Assembly (NCBI RefSeq): GCF_033095805.1
Contig: NZ_CP109901.1
Coordinates: 3,903,766-3,967,765, forward strand
Source: Serratia sp. UGAL515B_01
GTDB lineage: Bacteria > Pseudomonadota > Gammaproteobacteria > Enterobacterales > Enterobacteriaceae
DNA length: 64,000 nt
Direction: 5' to 3'
Shown: piece by piece, positions 1 to 8,002 of the stretch
Layout: each line of letters begins with the position of its first letter
Numbering within the stretch: the stretch's first letter is position 1
Program-made: the position numbers and the translations under genes
The notes under the pieces: model-generated
Database searches by the model: none
Told to the model about the DNA's origin: nothing
What the model saw: only the letters and a program-made list of their open reading frames with translations

Positions 1-1061
1 ATCAAGCAGCACGAATTACCAATAGTGGACGCTTAAATCTTCCCAATGAACTCCAGTCAGTTCGGTTACAGTTTAATCCATTATCTGCCGGTGGACGCTA
101 TATGATTGGCCGTCTTCTTTATGCAGAACGTTTTTCTACAAAAAAGGTTGAACTTAGCGATATGGGATTTCATCCTGTGCAAATAAAATTACTGCGTTCG
201 CTGATGAGAAAACCAGAAGGTATTAATATCGTAGCGGGTCCAACGGGTTCGGGTAAATCGACAACCTTGAAACTTATCCTCGAATCTATCTATAAGGAAA
301 AGAACAAAAAAGTCAATATAATGAGTATTGAGGACCCTCCTGAATATCAAATCGAGGGAACTTCTCAGCTTCCAGTCACTAATGCAGAAAGTGAGGAAGA
401 AAGGGAGAATGCATATAGTAAAGCGATTGTTTCTGCCCTGCGCTCAGATCCCGATATCATCATGCCCGGTGAAGCACGGGATGCGTCAGTCATCAATCTT
501 GTCTTTACGGCAGCAATGACAGGCCACCAAGTATGGACATCGATTCATGCGAACAGCGCTATCGGTGTTTTTGATAGATTGAAAGACCAGCGTGTAGAAG
601 CCTACAAACTCACCGATCCCAATTTAATGACTGGGGTAATTTCACAGCGATTAGTTAAAAGACTCTGTCCTCATTGTAAAGTGCCTATGATAGATGACGG
701 CTTAGTGAGATACGGGTTTTCTAGTAGTACGATACTATCTTGTTTTAACTTTATCGCGAGAGAAACCTTCGAGCATAATGCTTCAGGATGCAGTCACTGT
801 ATTGGAGGATATAATGGACGAACAGCGTTGATAGAAATAATTGTACCAGACTTTACTTTTTTAGATTTAATCAGTCGGGGACAGCGTCAAGAAGCGAACG
901 AGCACTGGCTGAATAACCTTAATGGGATATCAATCTATGAGCATGCTTGGTTGAAAATAGCAGATGGGGTCATCAGCCCTTATGATGCACTATTGAGGAT
1001 AGGTGACTTTACTTTGATTACTGAAGATAGAAAGAAAAAGCTTATGGAGTTGTTGTTATGA
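1..1061 (+). CDS. pilQ: PilQ-type type IV pilus assembly ATPase, 5'-truncated by window edge
   Basis: GspE/VirB11-class cytoplasmic ATPase that powers pilus assembly. The frame is open from base 3, so the true start lies left of the window. An internal ATG at 102 is not the likely start, because the upstream codons continue the family N-domain. Visible motifs: Walker A GPTGSGKST, an Asp-box region, a Walker B-like segment DPDIIMPGEARD (GE-RD conserved), a His-box GHQVWTSIHAN, and two CxxC pairs (LCPHC and GCSHC) forming the zinc site of secretion ATPases. Closest in layout to R64/Yersinia PilQ. The stop overlaps the next gene by 4 nt, implying translational coupling. Base composition is AT-rich, unlike the core genes further right. 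Confidence 0.88.
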   Translation, partial: QAARITNSGRLNLPNELQSVRLQFNPLSAGGRYMIGRLLYAERFSTKKVELSDMGFHPVQIKLLRSLMRKPEGINIVAGPTGSGKSTTLKLILESIYKEKNKKVNIMSIEDPPEYQIEGTSQLPVTNAESEEERENAYSKAIVSALRSDPDIIMPGEARDASVINLVFTAAMTGHQVWTSIHANSAIGVFDRLKDQRVEAYKLTDPNLMTGVISQRLVKRLCPHCKVPMIDDGLVRYGFSSSTILSCFNFIARETFEHNASGCSHCIGGYNGRTALIEIIVPDFTFLDLISRGQRQEANEHWLNNLNGISIYEHAWLKIADGVISPYDALLRIGDFTLITEDRKKKLMELLL

Positions 1062-2140
1062 ATTTGTCAAAAATAGAGAAGTACTTTTGGAAAATTCAGT
1101 TTACGACATCCCAAAGAATGAAAATTTATAGTCGACTATCACGATTCATTAGTAATGGAGTTCCATTAACCAAAGCACTTGATACTTTATATACCCATAT
1201 TACACAAAACGGTAAAAAGATCAAAACGCCTCAGGCTATTGCGATCAATAGTTGGTTAACCTCTATTCGTAATGGCGGCACACTAAGTCAGTCTTTAATA
1301 GGTTGGGCTGAAATGGATGAAGTTGCTGTCATTCACGCGGGTGAGATGTCTGGTGCATTGGATAAAGCTTTTGAGAATGTCATCTATATAAATAAATCTA
1401 AAAAACTAATCATGAAAGCTTTGTTTGGACTACTTTATCCTTTAGTGTTAGTCAGTAGTACATTTTTTTACTTATATATTTTCGGAACTCAAGTGGTGCC
1501 TGCTTTTGAAGAAATATTACCTGTTGATAAATGGAATGAAACAGGGATATTGATGAAGCACTTATCAGACTTTATTCAGTCTGACCTGGTCTACAGTATA
1601 TTAGGCATCATTGTTTTTTTTTCATTGATAATTTTTTCACTGCCACGTTGGACAGGACGTATTCGTAAACGATTTGAAAAACTCCCTATCTGGTCTTTAT
1701 ATCGTACAAAGGTAGGTTGTGAATTTATGATTTCACTATGTGCACTGATTCAGGCGGGAGTTCCCTCACCTGAAGCGTTACTGATTATGAGCAGACGAGC
1801 ATCGCCTTGGTATAAGGAAAAGTTGATTGCTACTCGGCGTATGATGTTAGGGGGGGCCAGAAATATTGGTGATGCCCTTGAAGGAACAAAATATGACTTC
1901 CCAAGTTTTGAAATGGTTACTGAATTAAAAACCTATGCTGCACTGGATGGTTTTGAGGAGATGCTCCATGAGTTGGGGCATCAATGGTTAGAGCTTTCGG
2001 TAGAAAAAATAAAATTACAAATGGAAATCATAAAGAACATCGCTATTGTATTTATGGGCTTGACCTTTATGTGGATTGTCAGCGGTATTTTCTCTCTGGA
2101 ACAATTGATATCCTCAACCGCAGCAATGGGTAATAGTTAA
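1058..2140 (+). CDS. pilR: PilR-type type IV pilus inner-membrane platform protein
   Basis: A 360-residue T2SSF/GspF-family polytopic membrane protein. It has two cytoplasmic T2SSF domains (roughly residues 20-140 and 220-330) and hydrophobic segments near 120-145, 175-200 and 330-350. In this family it anchors the assembly ATPase and pushes pilin subunits into the growing fibre. It begins inside the stop of the ATPase gene, the usual pilQ-pilR arrangement of R64-like systems. The length is normal and no defects are seen. Confidence 0.87.
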   Translation: MNLSKIEKYFWKIQFTTSQRMKIYSRLSRFISNGVPLTKALDTLYTHITQNGKKIKTPQAIAINSWLTSIRNGGTLSQSLIGWAEMDEVAVIHAGEMSGALDKAFENVIYINKSKKLIMKALFGLLYPLVLVSSTFFYLYIFGTQVVPAFEEILPVDKWNETGILMKHLSDFIQSDLVYSILGIIVFFSLIIFSLPRWTGRIRKRFEKLPIWSLYRTKVGCEFMISLCALIQAGVPSPEALLIMSRRASPWYKEKLIATRRMMLGGARNIGDALEGTKYDFPSFEMVTELKTYAALDGFEEMLHELGHQWLELSVEKIKLQMEIIKNIAIVFMGLTFMWIVSGIFSLEQLISSTAAMGNS

Positions 2141-2203
2141 AAGTGCGTGCTTTTAATTAAATCACTCCAAATAGTGAAAGATAAATGCTCTAAATAATTT
2201 AGT

Positions 2204-2329
2204 TATACCCTTTATTCTTCAAGTTGCATGGGTGTTAGTTTTGTCCATTCGCACCCGTCATAGAGTGAGCTATGCTCCTGGCGACTCTCAGACTTGCGCC
2301 TACACGCAACTCGAATTATTTTGGGTATA
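2204..2329. repeat. ERIC element
   Basis: A 126-bp imperfect palindrome with TATACCC/GGGTATA ends and the inner arms TTCAAGTTGCATG and GCAACTCGAATTATTT typical of ERIC (IRU). It carries the central variant with CATAGAGTGAGCTATG in place of the canonical core. It separates pilR from the next pilus gene and could form a hairpin in the mRNA. Confidence 0.85.
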
Positions 2330-2385
2330 TATGAGGGTGGCAAACGGATGAATCTCCAATCACTTAGGTATAACGGAGGGGAATT

Positions 2386-2919
2386 TTGAATAAAATTATG
2401 ATATTACCTATTGTTATATGCCTGGCTTTTTCAGGCACAGCTGTTGCTTTACAAAAAAGTGCAGTAGATCTAATCAGTACTCCAGGAGATTCACCATTGT
2501 CTAAGAATAGCAATGATGATTTGTCCATTGATATCTCTAAATATCAGAATGAACTTGATGAGTACCAAAAAATATTGCGTCAGAGTGAAATGCTTAAGTT
2601 GCTGATTAAAAGACAAGGGCTGATGAAGCAATTAGGTGTCACTGATCCTGATGAAATATTATCTCTAGATGAAAACGGCCGCTCTAGAGGTGCTTCCCCT
2701 AAAAAAATTGCACAAAGTGCATTATTAATATCAACATTCAAGATAGGGAAAAGTCCTATAAAGGCAAAAATTTTCGTATCAGGGCTTGGTGTTATGATTG
2801 TGCATCAAGGAGAAAAAATATCTGATAAATATCGTGTTGAAAGTATTCGTCCAGGTGCAATTGCTGTAAAAAGACTAACGGGCACAGGTGAGACCTTTTA
2901 TCTTCCCTCACTTCTTTAA
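2386..2919 (+). CDS. Exported PilP-like pilus accessory protein
   Basis: A 177-residue protein with an N-terminal signal peptide ending near AVA, a charged helical middle (residues 50-85) and a small C-terminal beta-rich domain (about 110-177) with glycine spacing. This arrangement resembles PilP of R64-type thin pili, a periplasmic protein linking inner-membrane parts to the secretin. The start is TTG at 2386, chosen because a strong GGAGG lies just upstream; ATG at 2398 is the alternative. The PilP assignment rests on position and architecture, not on clear residue matches. Confidence 0.6.
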   Translation: MNKIMILPIVICLAFSGTAVALQKSAVDLISTPGDSPLSKNSNDDLSIDISKYQNELDEYQKILRQSEMLKLLIKRQGLMKQLGVTDPDEILSLDENGRSRGASPKKIAQSALLISTFKIGKSPIKAKIFVSGLGVMIVHQGEKISDKYRVESIRPGAIAVKRLTGTGETFYLPSLL

Positions 2920-2939
2920 ATATATTTTATAGGGTGATT

Positions 2940-3866
2940 ATGCGTATCCATTTTCTAAGTTTTTCCGTTCTACTGATGGTTGTTAGCGGGATGAGTTCCC
3001 TGTGGGCTGCAGATTCTATAGCACAAGCACTGCCTGAACGTTCGCTGGTTGAAGATATTAATTCAAACGATGTCAAAACGCTTGAGTTGAATAGCGCTAA
3101 AGAAATTAAACGTTTGATGAAAAAAGTCACTGAAGATTATCGTACCTTGGATGAGGATAAAAAAACGGTCAATATTAAGCCTGTTGATACATCTCAAACT
3201 GGCGGTACGGCATTAAAAGCAGGCATGACTGAAACAAAAAATGTTCCACAGGATCCTACACGGTCTGTGAATACACCAGACGTAACAGAGGTACCGGTTC
3301 ATGATGTCGCCTCTTCTGCCGTGGTAAGCCCTACCTCTAGCTTATCTGCTTCTGCTGATGTATCTCCAAGCTTTGTGGAAAAGCAGAATAAACTTTTATT
3401 CGATATTATCGATCTTCAAAAACAGATTATCTACGACGTTGACATCATGCGTGATACATGGATGAGCCAACGTTTTCTTCAAACATCAGATGACGACAAA
3501 GTGGTATCACATCCCGACTACATTGCAACTTACGCGAAAAGTAAAGGGGTACACCTTGATCCTTCTGGTTTTGCTTACCTTATACTTAAAAAAGGCGACA
3601 AGACTATTACACCAGGCATGCTGTTTAAAATTAATCTTGAAGAAAATACCACGAAAGGTAAGACGATCAGCAAAATCAGAGACGTAACTTTGAAATATGA
3701 TACGAAGTTACCGCGATTAGTTTATAAAGCAGTAGCACTGACGGGGATCGGAGGTGTTATTAAGGTTGTCGCACATGCAAGTGATACCTACTCCCAAAAA
3801 GCATTACCTAAAGGTATAACTTTAGATACGCCATTAATATATAGATTTAGCACCAGTTATCCTTAA
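2940..3866 (+). CDS. Exported protein of pilus cluster, unknown function
   Basis: About 308 residues with a signal peptide (hydrophobic segment, cleavage near LWAADS). A Ser/Thr/Val-rich low-complexity stretch follows at about residues 75-140, then a heptad-like helix (KQNKLLFDIIDLQKQI region) and a C-terminal domain. I do not recognise the family. It sits 20 nt after the PilP-like gene and before the prepilins, so a periplasmic role in pilus assembly is inferred. ATG at 2940 follows an AGGGTG; an in-frame GTG at 2934 lacks a ribosome site. Confidence 0.55.
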   Translation: MRIHFLSFSVLLMVVSGMSSLWAADSIAQALPERSLVEDINSNDVKTLELNSAKEIKRLMKKVTEDYRTLDEDKKTVNIKPVDTSQTGGTALKAGMTETKNVPQDPTRSVNTPDVTEVPVHDVASSAVVSPTSSLSASADVSPSFVEKQNKLLFDIIDLQKQIIYDVDIMRDTWMSQRFLQTSDDDKVVSHPDYIATYAKSKGVHLDPSGFAYLILKKGDKTITPGMLFKINLEENTTKGKTISKIRDVTLKYDTKLPRLVYKAVALTGIGGVIKVVAHASDTYSQKALPKGITLDTPLIYRFSTSYP

Positions 3867-4059
3867 TGAAATGGTAGTCGGTCAGCCCTTTCATGGTTAG
3901 TCAATATTATGCCATAAATAATTCCAGTTTCTTGTGGTAAATAGTAGATAGGGATATGACCGATAATATAATTAATTAGAGTAAGTGATGAATAATAGGA
4001 AGGATATTAAATAACTATCAGTTAATAATCTTTCGTGAGTTTTACACTGGAATTTTAGC

Positions 4060-4608
4060 ATGATTAACAACATGATGTTAGAAAGTAAAAAGTGGCAGCA
4101 AGGATTTTCGTTGATCGAAGTAATAATGGTACTTCTGATTTCTACGGTTGTTATTGTAGGCGGAGTTGTCTATTACCAGACCAGTATCACCAGCGAGAAG
4201 ACTGAATTAACAATCTTAGAGGTCATGAGCCTACTTTCTGTCATTGATAGAGTTTATTCTCCCAATTTCCAGGGTATCTCATCCGATATGGTCGCCAGAA
4301 CGTGTAACCTTCCTGCATCATTTGTAACACGTGGACCCGATGGAAAGATGAAAATAAAAACACCTAATGGCGAAGAAATACAGATTAAAGAAAGCATTAT
4401 TGATGGGAAAGATAATCCAAAGTTCTTTCAAATTATATTTTCTGTACCTTGGCGTATGTGTACGGCGATGGGTAGATTTGGCGCTAAAATAAGTGATGGT
4501 GGCTTTCCTACTATATATTCAGAAGAGGACGTTCAAAAATATTGTGATGCTGAAAAGGCTAAAGGAAAGATAAGTGATAACGTAAAGATAGTGTATACAT
4601 TTCATTAA
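4060..4608 (+). CDS. Type IVb-like prepilin, diverged paralogue
   Basis: A 182-residue prepilin with a short basic leader followed by WQQG|FSLIEVIMVLL, the prepilin-peptidase site with Glu at mature position 5 and a long hydrophobic helix. The C-terminal half keeps landmarks shared with its paralogues in this window: VP-R-MC, a second Cys in QKYCDA, and a terminal aromatic-His (YTFH). The two cysteines probably form the D-region disulphide. It is the most diverged of the leader-bearing copies and is preceded by only a weak ribosome site. Confidence 0.8.
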   Translation: MINNMMLESKKWQQGFSLIEVIMVLLISTVVIVGGVVYYQTSITSEKTELTILEVMSLLSVIDRVYSPNFQGISSDMVARTCNLPASFVTRGPDGKMKIKTPNGEEIQIKESIIDGKDNPKFFQIIFSVPWRMCTAMGRFGAKISDGGFPTIYSEEDVQKYCDAEKAKGKISDNVKIVYTFH

Positions 4609-4755
4609 AATATCGGCTTCCAGGGAGTAAAAGAAGATAAACACTGCATTAAATCGCAAGTGGTTAATATAATGACTGATACAAATAAATTTTAAACAGT
4701 TCGCTTTCTTAAATTTTAATATTAATTAAATATATTAACGGTAAATAAGTCGACC

Positions 4756-5310
4756 ATCAAAAAATGGCAATGCGGACTCTCGTTGTTTGAAGCCGCTATG
4801 GTGCTGGCATTTTCCGCCGTAGTTGTAGCCGGCGTTATGGCCTATTATAATTCAGCTTCAACGAATGAAAAAACGGAAAGAACGATTTCTGAAGAGATGA
4901 GTATTATCTCTGCGGTTAATAGTACTTATTCATCAGCTCCTAATTTAAAAGAAATAACGGGAGAAATTATCGCTAAAATGGGTTTTTTACCTGCATCATA
5001 TATATCCTCTGATGGAGAAATTAAAACACCAAGTGGTACAACAGTATCGATTAAAGCAGGAAAAATGGATAAGAATAGCGACCCTGGATATTTTAATATC
5101 AAGATCCCTGTTCCCAGACGTATGTGTTCAACAATGGCCAGGCTAGATTTGGGTAGTAGCCTTATCGAAATGAGGGTAGCAGATAAAGCTAATAAAGGTG
5201 TGATTCAAACACGTCCACTCTCTGTTGAGGAAGCGCATAAAGTATGTGGTGATGCACCGGGCGGAAAATTGACGAGGGATCAGTTTGATATATACGACAC
5301 TTTTCATTAA
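4756..5310 (+). pseudogene. Prepilin gene without a usable start codon
   Basis: The frame encodes a complete mature prepilin (CG|LSLFEAAMVLAF, two Cys, terminal DTFH), but no ATG or GTG lies between the upstream in-frame stop at 4723 and the processing site. The only canonical option, TTG at 4783, would begin inside the mature pilin and drop the leader. Comparison with the paralogue at 5572 suggests a deletion of about 30 bp removed the ATG and the first leader codons; the flanks GGTAAATAA and KKWQ still align. Either a near-cognate ATA/ATC start is used or this is a silent copy. The remaining codons show no disruption. Confidence 0.65.
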
Positions 5311-5571
5311 AAAACCAATATCTAAGGAGTAAAATGCCTACACCGATACAGGTGAGAAAATAAAAAGAATGCACCAGATGGTATTTATATAATATAAATT
5401 AAAGTGGGGTTGCTCTTATAATATAAGGATAACATTAACCTTTACGAATGAATTTATTAAAGGCGAATAAACCCAGAAAAAGTAATCATAAATAATAATC
5501 ACCAAGGAGGTAACCCATATAAAACCTGGTCTATATTATCAATCTAATTAATTAATATATGGTAAATAACT

Positions 5572-6189
5572 ATGTTTAAATCTAAAAAAGCAGTGAAAAA
5601 AAGCAAAAAATGGCAACGAGGATTATCACTGATTGAGGCCGCGATGGTATTGGCTCTTTCTGCAGTGGTAGTAGCTGGAGTTATGGCCTATTATCAATCT
5701 GCGTCAACAAATGAGAAAACAGAAAGAACGATCTCGGAAATAATGAGTGTTCTTTCTGCAATTAACAGTACTTACTCTTCTGCCCCTAATTTCAATGGTA
5801 TCACCTCAACTATTATTGCCAAAACAGGAGCTTTGCCTGCGTCCTTTATCGGTAAGGATGATAAAGGGAAGGTTATCATTAAAACACCCAACGGCTATCC
5901 GATAGAAATTTCGGCTGGTTCGCTTGATAATAAAACGAACAATGATGAGTATTTTAATATTCAATTTGACGTTCCTGCAACTATGTGTGGCACGATGTCC
6001 AGATTAGATCTCGGTAGTAGTCTTGTACAAATGGCTATTGGAGATGCAACTAAACCTCTACCTTCTTTACCTCTAAGCGTTGCAGATTCACAAAAATATT
6101 GTGACCTTGCAACAGAAGGGGGAGAGGATAAGAATAAAAATCCGCTTCCAGCTAAAGATCACGTGACAATAGCGTATGCGTTCCATTAA
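5572..6189 (+). CDS. pilS: Type IV prepilin (PilS-like, probable major pilin candidate)
   Basis: A 205-residue prepilin with a basic leader of about 17 residues, then WQRG|LSLIEAAMVLALSAV and a transmembrane helix. The globular part has a conserved NSTYSSAP segment, two cysteines (TMCGTMSRLD and QKYCDL) and a terminal YAFH. The N-terminal 50 residues are nearly identical to those at 11488 and 12248, while the globular part differs, as expected for a family under diversifying exchange. Prepilin peptidase is not in the window. Confidence 0.82.
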   Translation: MFKSKKAVKKSKKWQRGLSLIEAAMVLALSAVVVAGVMAYYQSASTNEKTERTISEIMSVLSAINSTYSSAPNFNGITSTIIAKTGALPASFIGKDDKGKVIIKTPNGYPIEISAGSLDNKTNNDEYFNIQFDVPATMCGTMSRLDLGSSLVQMAIGDATKPLPSLPLSVADSQKYCDLATEGGEDKNKNPLPAKDHVTIAYAFH

Positions 6190-6501
6190 TGCTTTATTTA
6201 CCTTGGTCAAGATAATGAATTTAAAGCGAATAAATTTTTTAAGGAATATTCCAGCAACGCTTTTTTCTGTCTGAATTATAAACCTCAAGGATGAGGTTTA
6301 TTCATTGAGTATGAGTAAATGAAAGCTAACCTAACTACAACATCCATTATTTACCCTCACTATAGGAAACACATCCATTACTCATGCTTTCCTTGAAATT
6401 TGCTTACTGCCTATATGCAACTCACGTTATTTAGAGTATATAGACGATAGTGTGTGACACTATAAAAAACGAATGAGTATTTTGCAGGAAAGAGGTTTTA
6501 G
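6190..6501. other. Gene-free interval with degenerate ERIC half
   Basis: About 310 bp between pilin genes without a convincing ORF. Around 6404-6440 it contains the right half of an ERIC-like element (ATGCAACTC-CGTTATTTAGAGTATA), with no well-preserved left arm. A ribosome site (GGAAAGAGG) for the next gene lies at the right end. Confidence 0.4.
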
Positions 6502-7074
6502 ATGCTGGGCCAGTTATTAATGTTTATTAGTGCTTTTTTCTTTGCTACGAGCCAGTTGTTCTTTTTTCAAAGTATTATGCAAATTAAAAAAGAGAATATC
6601 ACTATTTATAGCGATGTGTTGACTTCGCAGCATTTAAATGCACTATCCTTTTGCTCACTATCTTCAAGTCACTGCAATCAGTATGAAGGAAAGGTAATTC
6701 CGCAAAGTGATTATCAGTTAAGTTATTATTCTTATTCAGATTATAATGCCAGCCCGCTAGCGATTTCATGTGTAAATAATGGTTATTTATACACATTTGT
6801 AGAAAAAAACACAACCAAGGATAAAATTAATAGATACAATATTAGCAGTAAAGAGATAGCCTCTACAGTTAAAGGAATTAGCAGTAAAGAGATAGCCTCT
6901 ACAGTTAAAGGACGTTCTGGAACTGAATTTTTCTATACTGATGAAAACTTAGAAAAGAGCGACCCTTATAGTAAGATATATAACTCCGTACCAGAGCATA
7001 TGTGTTATGACAAACATGGTTACTATAAAAAGTCGGAGGCAGAATTCATTTTAGTAAATTATATCGGAGTGTGA
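6502..7074 (+). CDS. Leaderless pilin-like protein with internal repeat
   Basis: 190 residues. It starts with a hydrophobic segment (residues 4-26) but lacks the G|xSLIE prepilin site. Near the C-terminus SVPEHMC echoes the VP-x-MC landmark of the neighbouring pilins, which suggests a diverged or chimaeric pilin relative. A perfectly duplicated 12-residue block (ISSKEIASTVKG) sits in the middle. A good ribosome site (GGAAAGAGG) precedes the ATG. It could be a minor subunit inserted by its N-terminal anchor or a decaying copy; the function is unknown. Confidence 0.5.
   Translation: MLGQLLMFISAFFFATSQLFFFQSIMQIKKENITIYSDVLTSQHLNALSFCSLSSSHCNQYEGKVIPQSDYQLSYYSYSDYNASPLAISCVNNGYLYTFVEKNTTKDKINRYNISSKEIASTVKGISSKEIASTVKGRSGTEFFYTDENLEKSDPYSKIYNSVPEHMCYDKHGYYKKSEAEFILVNYIGV
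6841..6912 (+). repeat. Perfect 36-bp tandem duplication
   Basis: Two identical 36-bp copies in direct tandem (6841-6876 and 6877-6912), in frame within the pilin-like gene. Perfect identity indicates a recent duplication or a slippage-prone site. Confidence 0.95.
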
Positions 7075-7339
7075 TAAGCGTTTACAGGGTTTTTTCATCT
7101 ACTTCATCCTACATAGCTGCGCATAATAGTGCAACAGGTGTGAGTGGTGCAGGTTAGCCGACCGTTGAGCGCAGGGATACGCGATACGAGCCCCTAGGGA
7201 AGGGTTCGGCGTGTTGGTGTTCCTCATCATTCCCACATTGCAGAAGCGTGATGTGTAGCGGTATTAAGAACAGCTATTTAGCTCTTAACTTTAAAAATAA
7301 TATTCATCTTTAAATAATACATCACTGAGTTTATATAAT

Positions 7340-7903
7340 ATGCAGAAAATTTTCTTATGGTGTGACTGCCATTACACAAAAATGGGTTTATTATCCCTGT
7401 TCTCTGAGGTCTTGCATAATAATATTGAAGTAATAAATTATGATAGGACACATAGCGATATCTCAAGTGATGTTTTATGCTTTTTTTTTGTTATATCAGG
7501 AGGCAATTTTTTTGAGATTGCAGAGTTTATCAGAAATAGTCAAATTAAAAAAGATAATGCACTTATAGCTCTGTCTGATGATGAGCTTTATAATGTTTTT
7601 TCTCATGTTTGTAATGAGGAAATAAAAAACATCTCAATACAAAAATCCCCAATTGAAATATCTAACATATTTAAATTCATAATAAGTGATAATGAAAAGA
7701 AACATAGAAAAACGGTAAGTAAAATCACAAAAAAAGAGCTGCAAGTTATGGAGCTTTTCATGCGTGGTAAAAAAGTATCAGAGGTGGCATCTATTTTACA
7801 TAGGAGTATAAAAACAATTAGTTATCACAAGCAAAATTTCCTAAAAAAGCTTGGGATAAGAAACAACCTAGTTGTGTTACAGAGTCTATTTCTATTAAAA
7901 TAA
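7340..7903 (+). CDS. LuxR-family transcription regulator of the pilus island
   Basis: 187 residues. The C-terminal 60 residues form a LuxR/GerE helix-turn-helix (KELQVMELFMRGKKVSEVA, then SIKTISYHKQNFLKKLGI). The N-terminal 110 residues resemble a receiver-like fold but lack the clear phosphoacceptor aspartate pocket of true response regulators. Fimbrial regulators of the RcsB/EcpR type have this architecture. Its place inside the pilin cluster suggests it controls pilin expression (inference). Confidence 0.7.
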   Translation: MQKIFLWCDCHYTKMGLLSLFSEVLHNNIEVINYDRTHSDISSDVLCFFFVISGGNFFEIAEFIRNSQIKKDNALIALSDDELYNVFSHVCNEEIKNISIQKSPIEISNIFKFIISDNEKKHRKTVSKITKKELQVMELFMRGKKVSEVASILHRSIKTISYHKQNFLKKLGIRNNLVVLQSLFLLK

Positions 7904-8002
7904 TCATTCCCTGCTAATGGAATACCTTATCATTCATATGATATATTTAAAATCTAGAGTTATAACTCACCGCTCTGTTATTTTTTATGTCAGGTATTAC
8001 TG

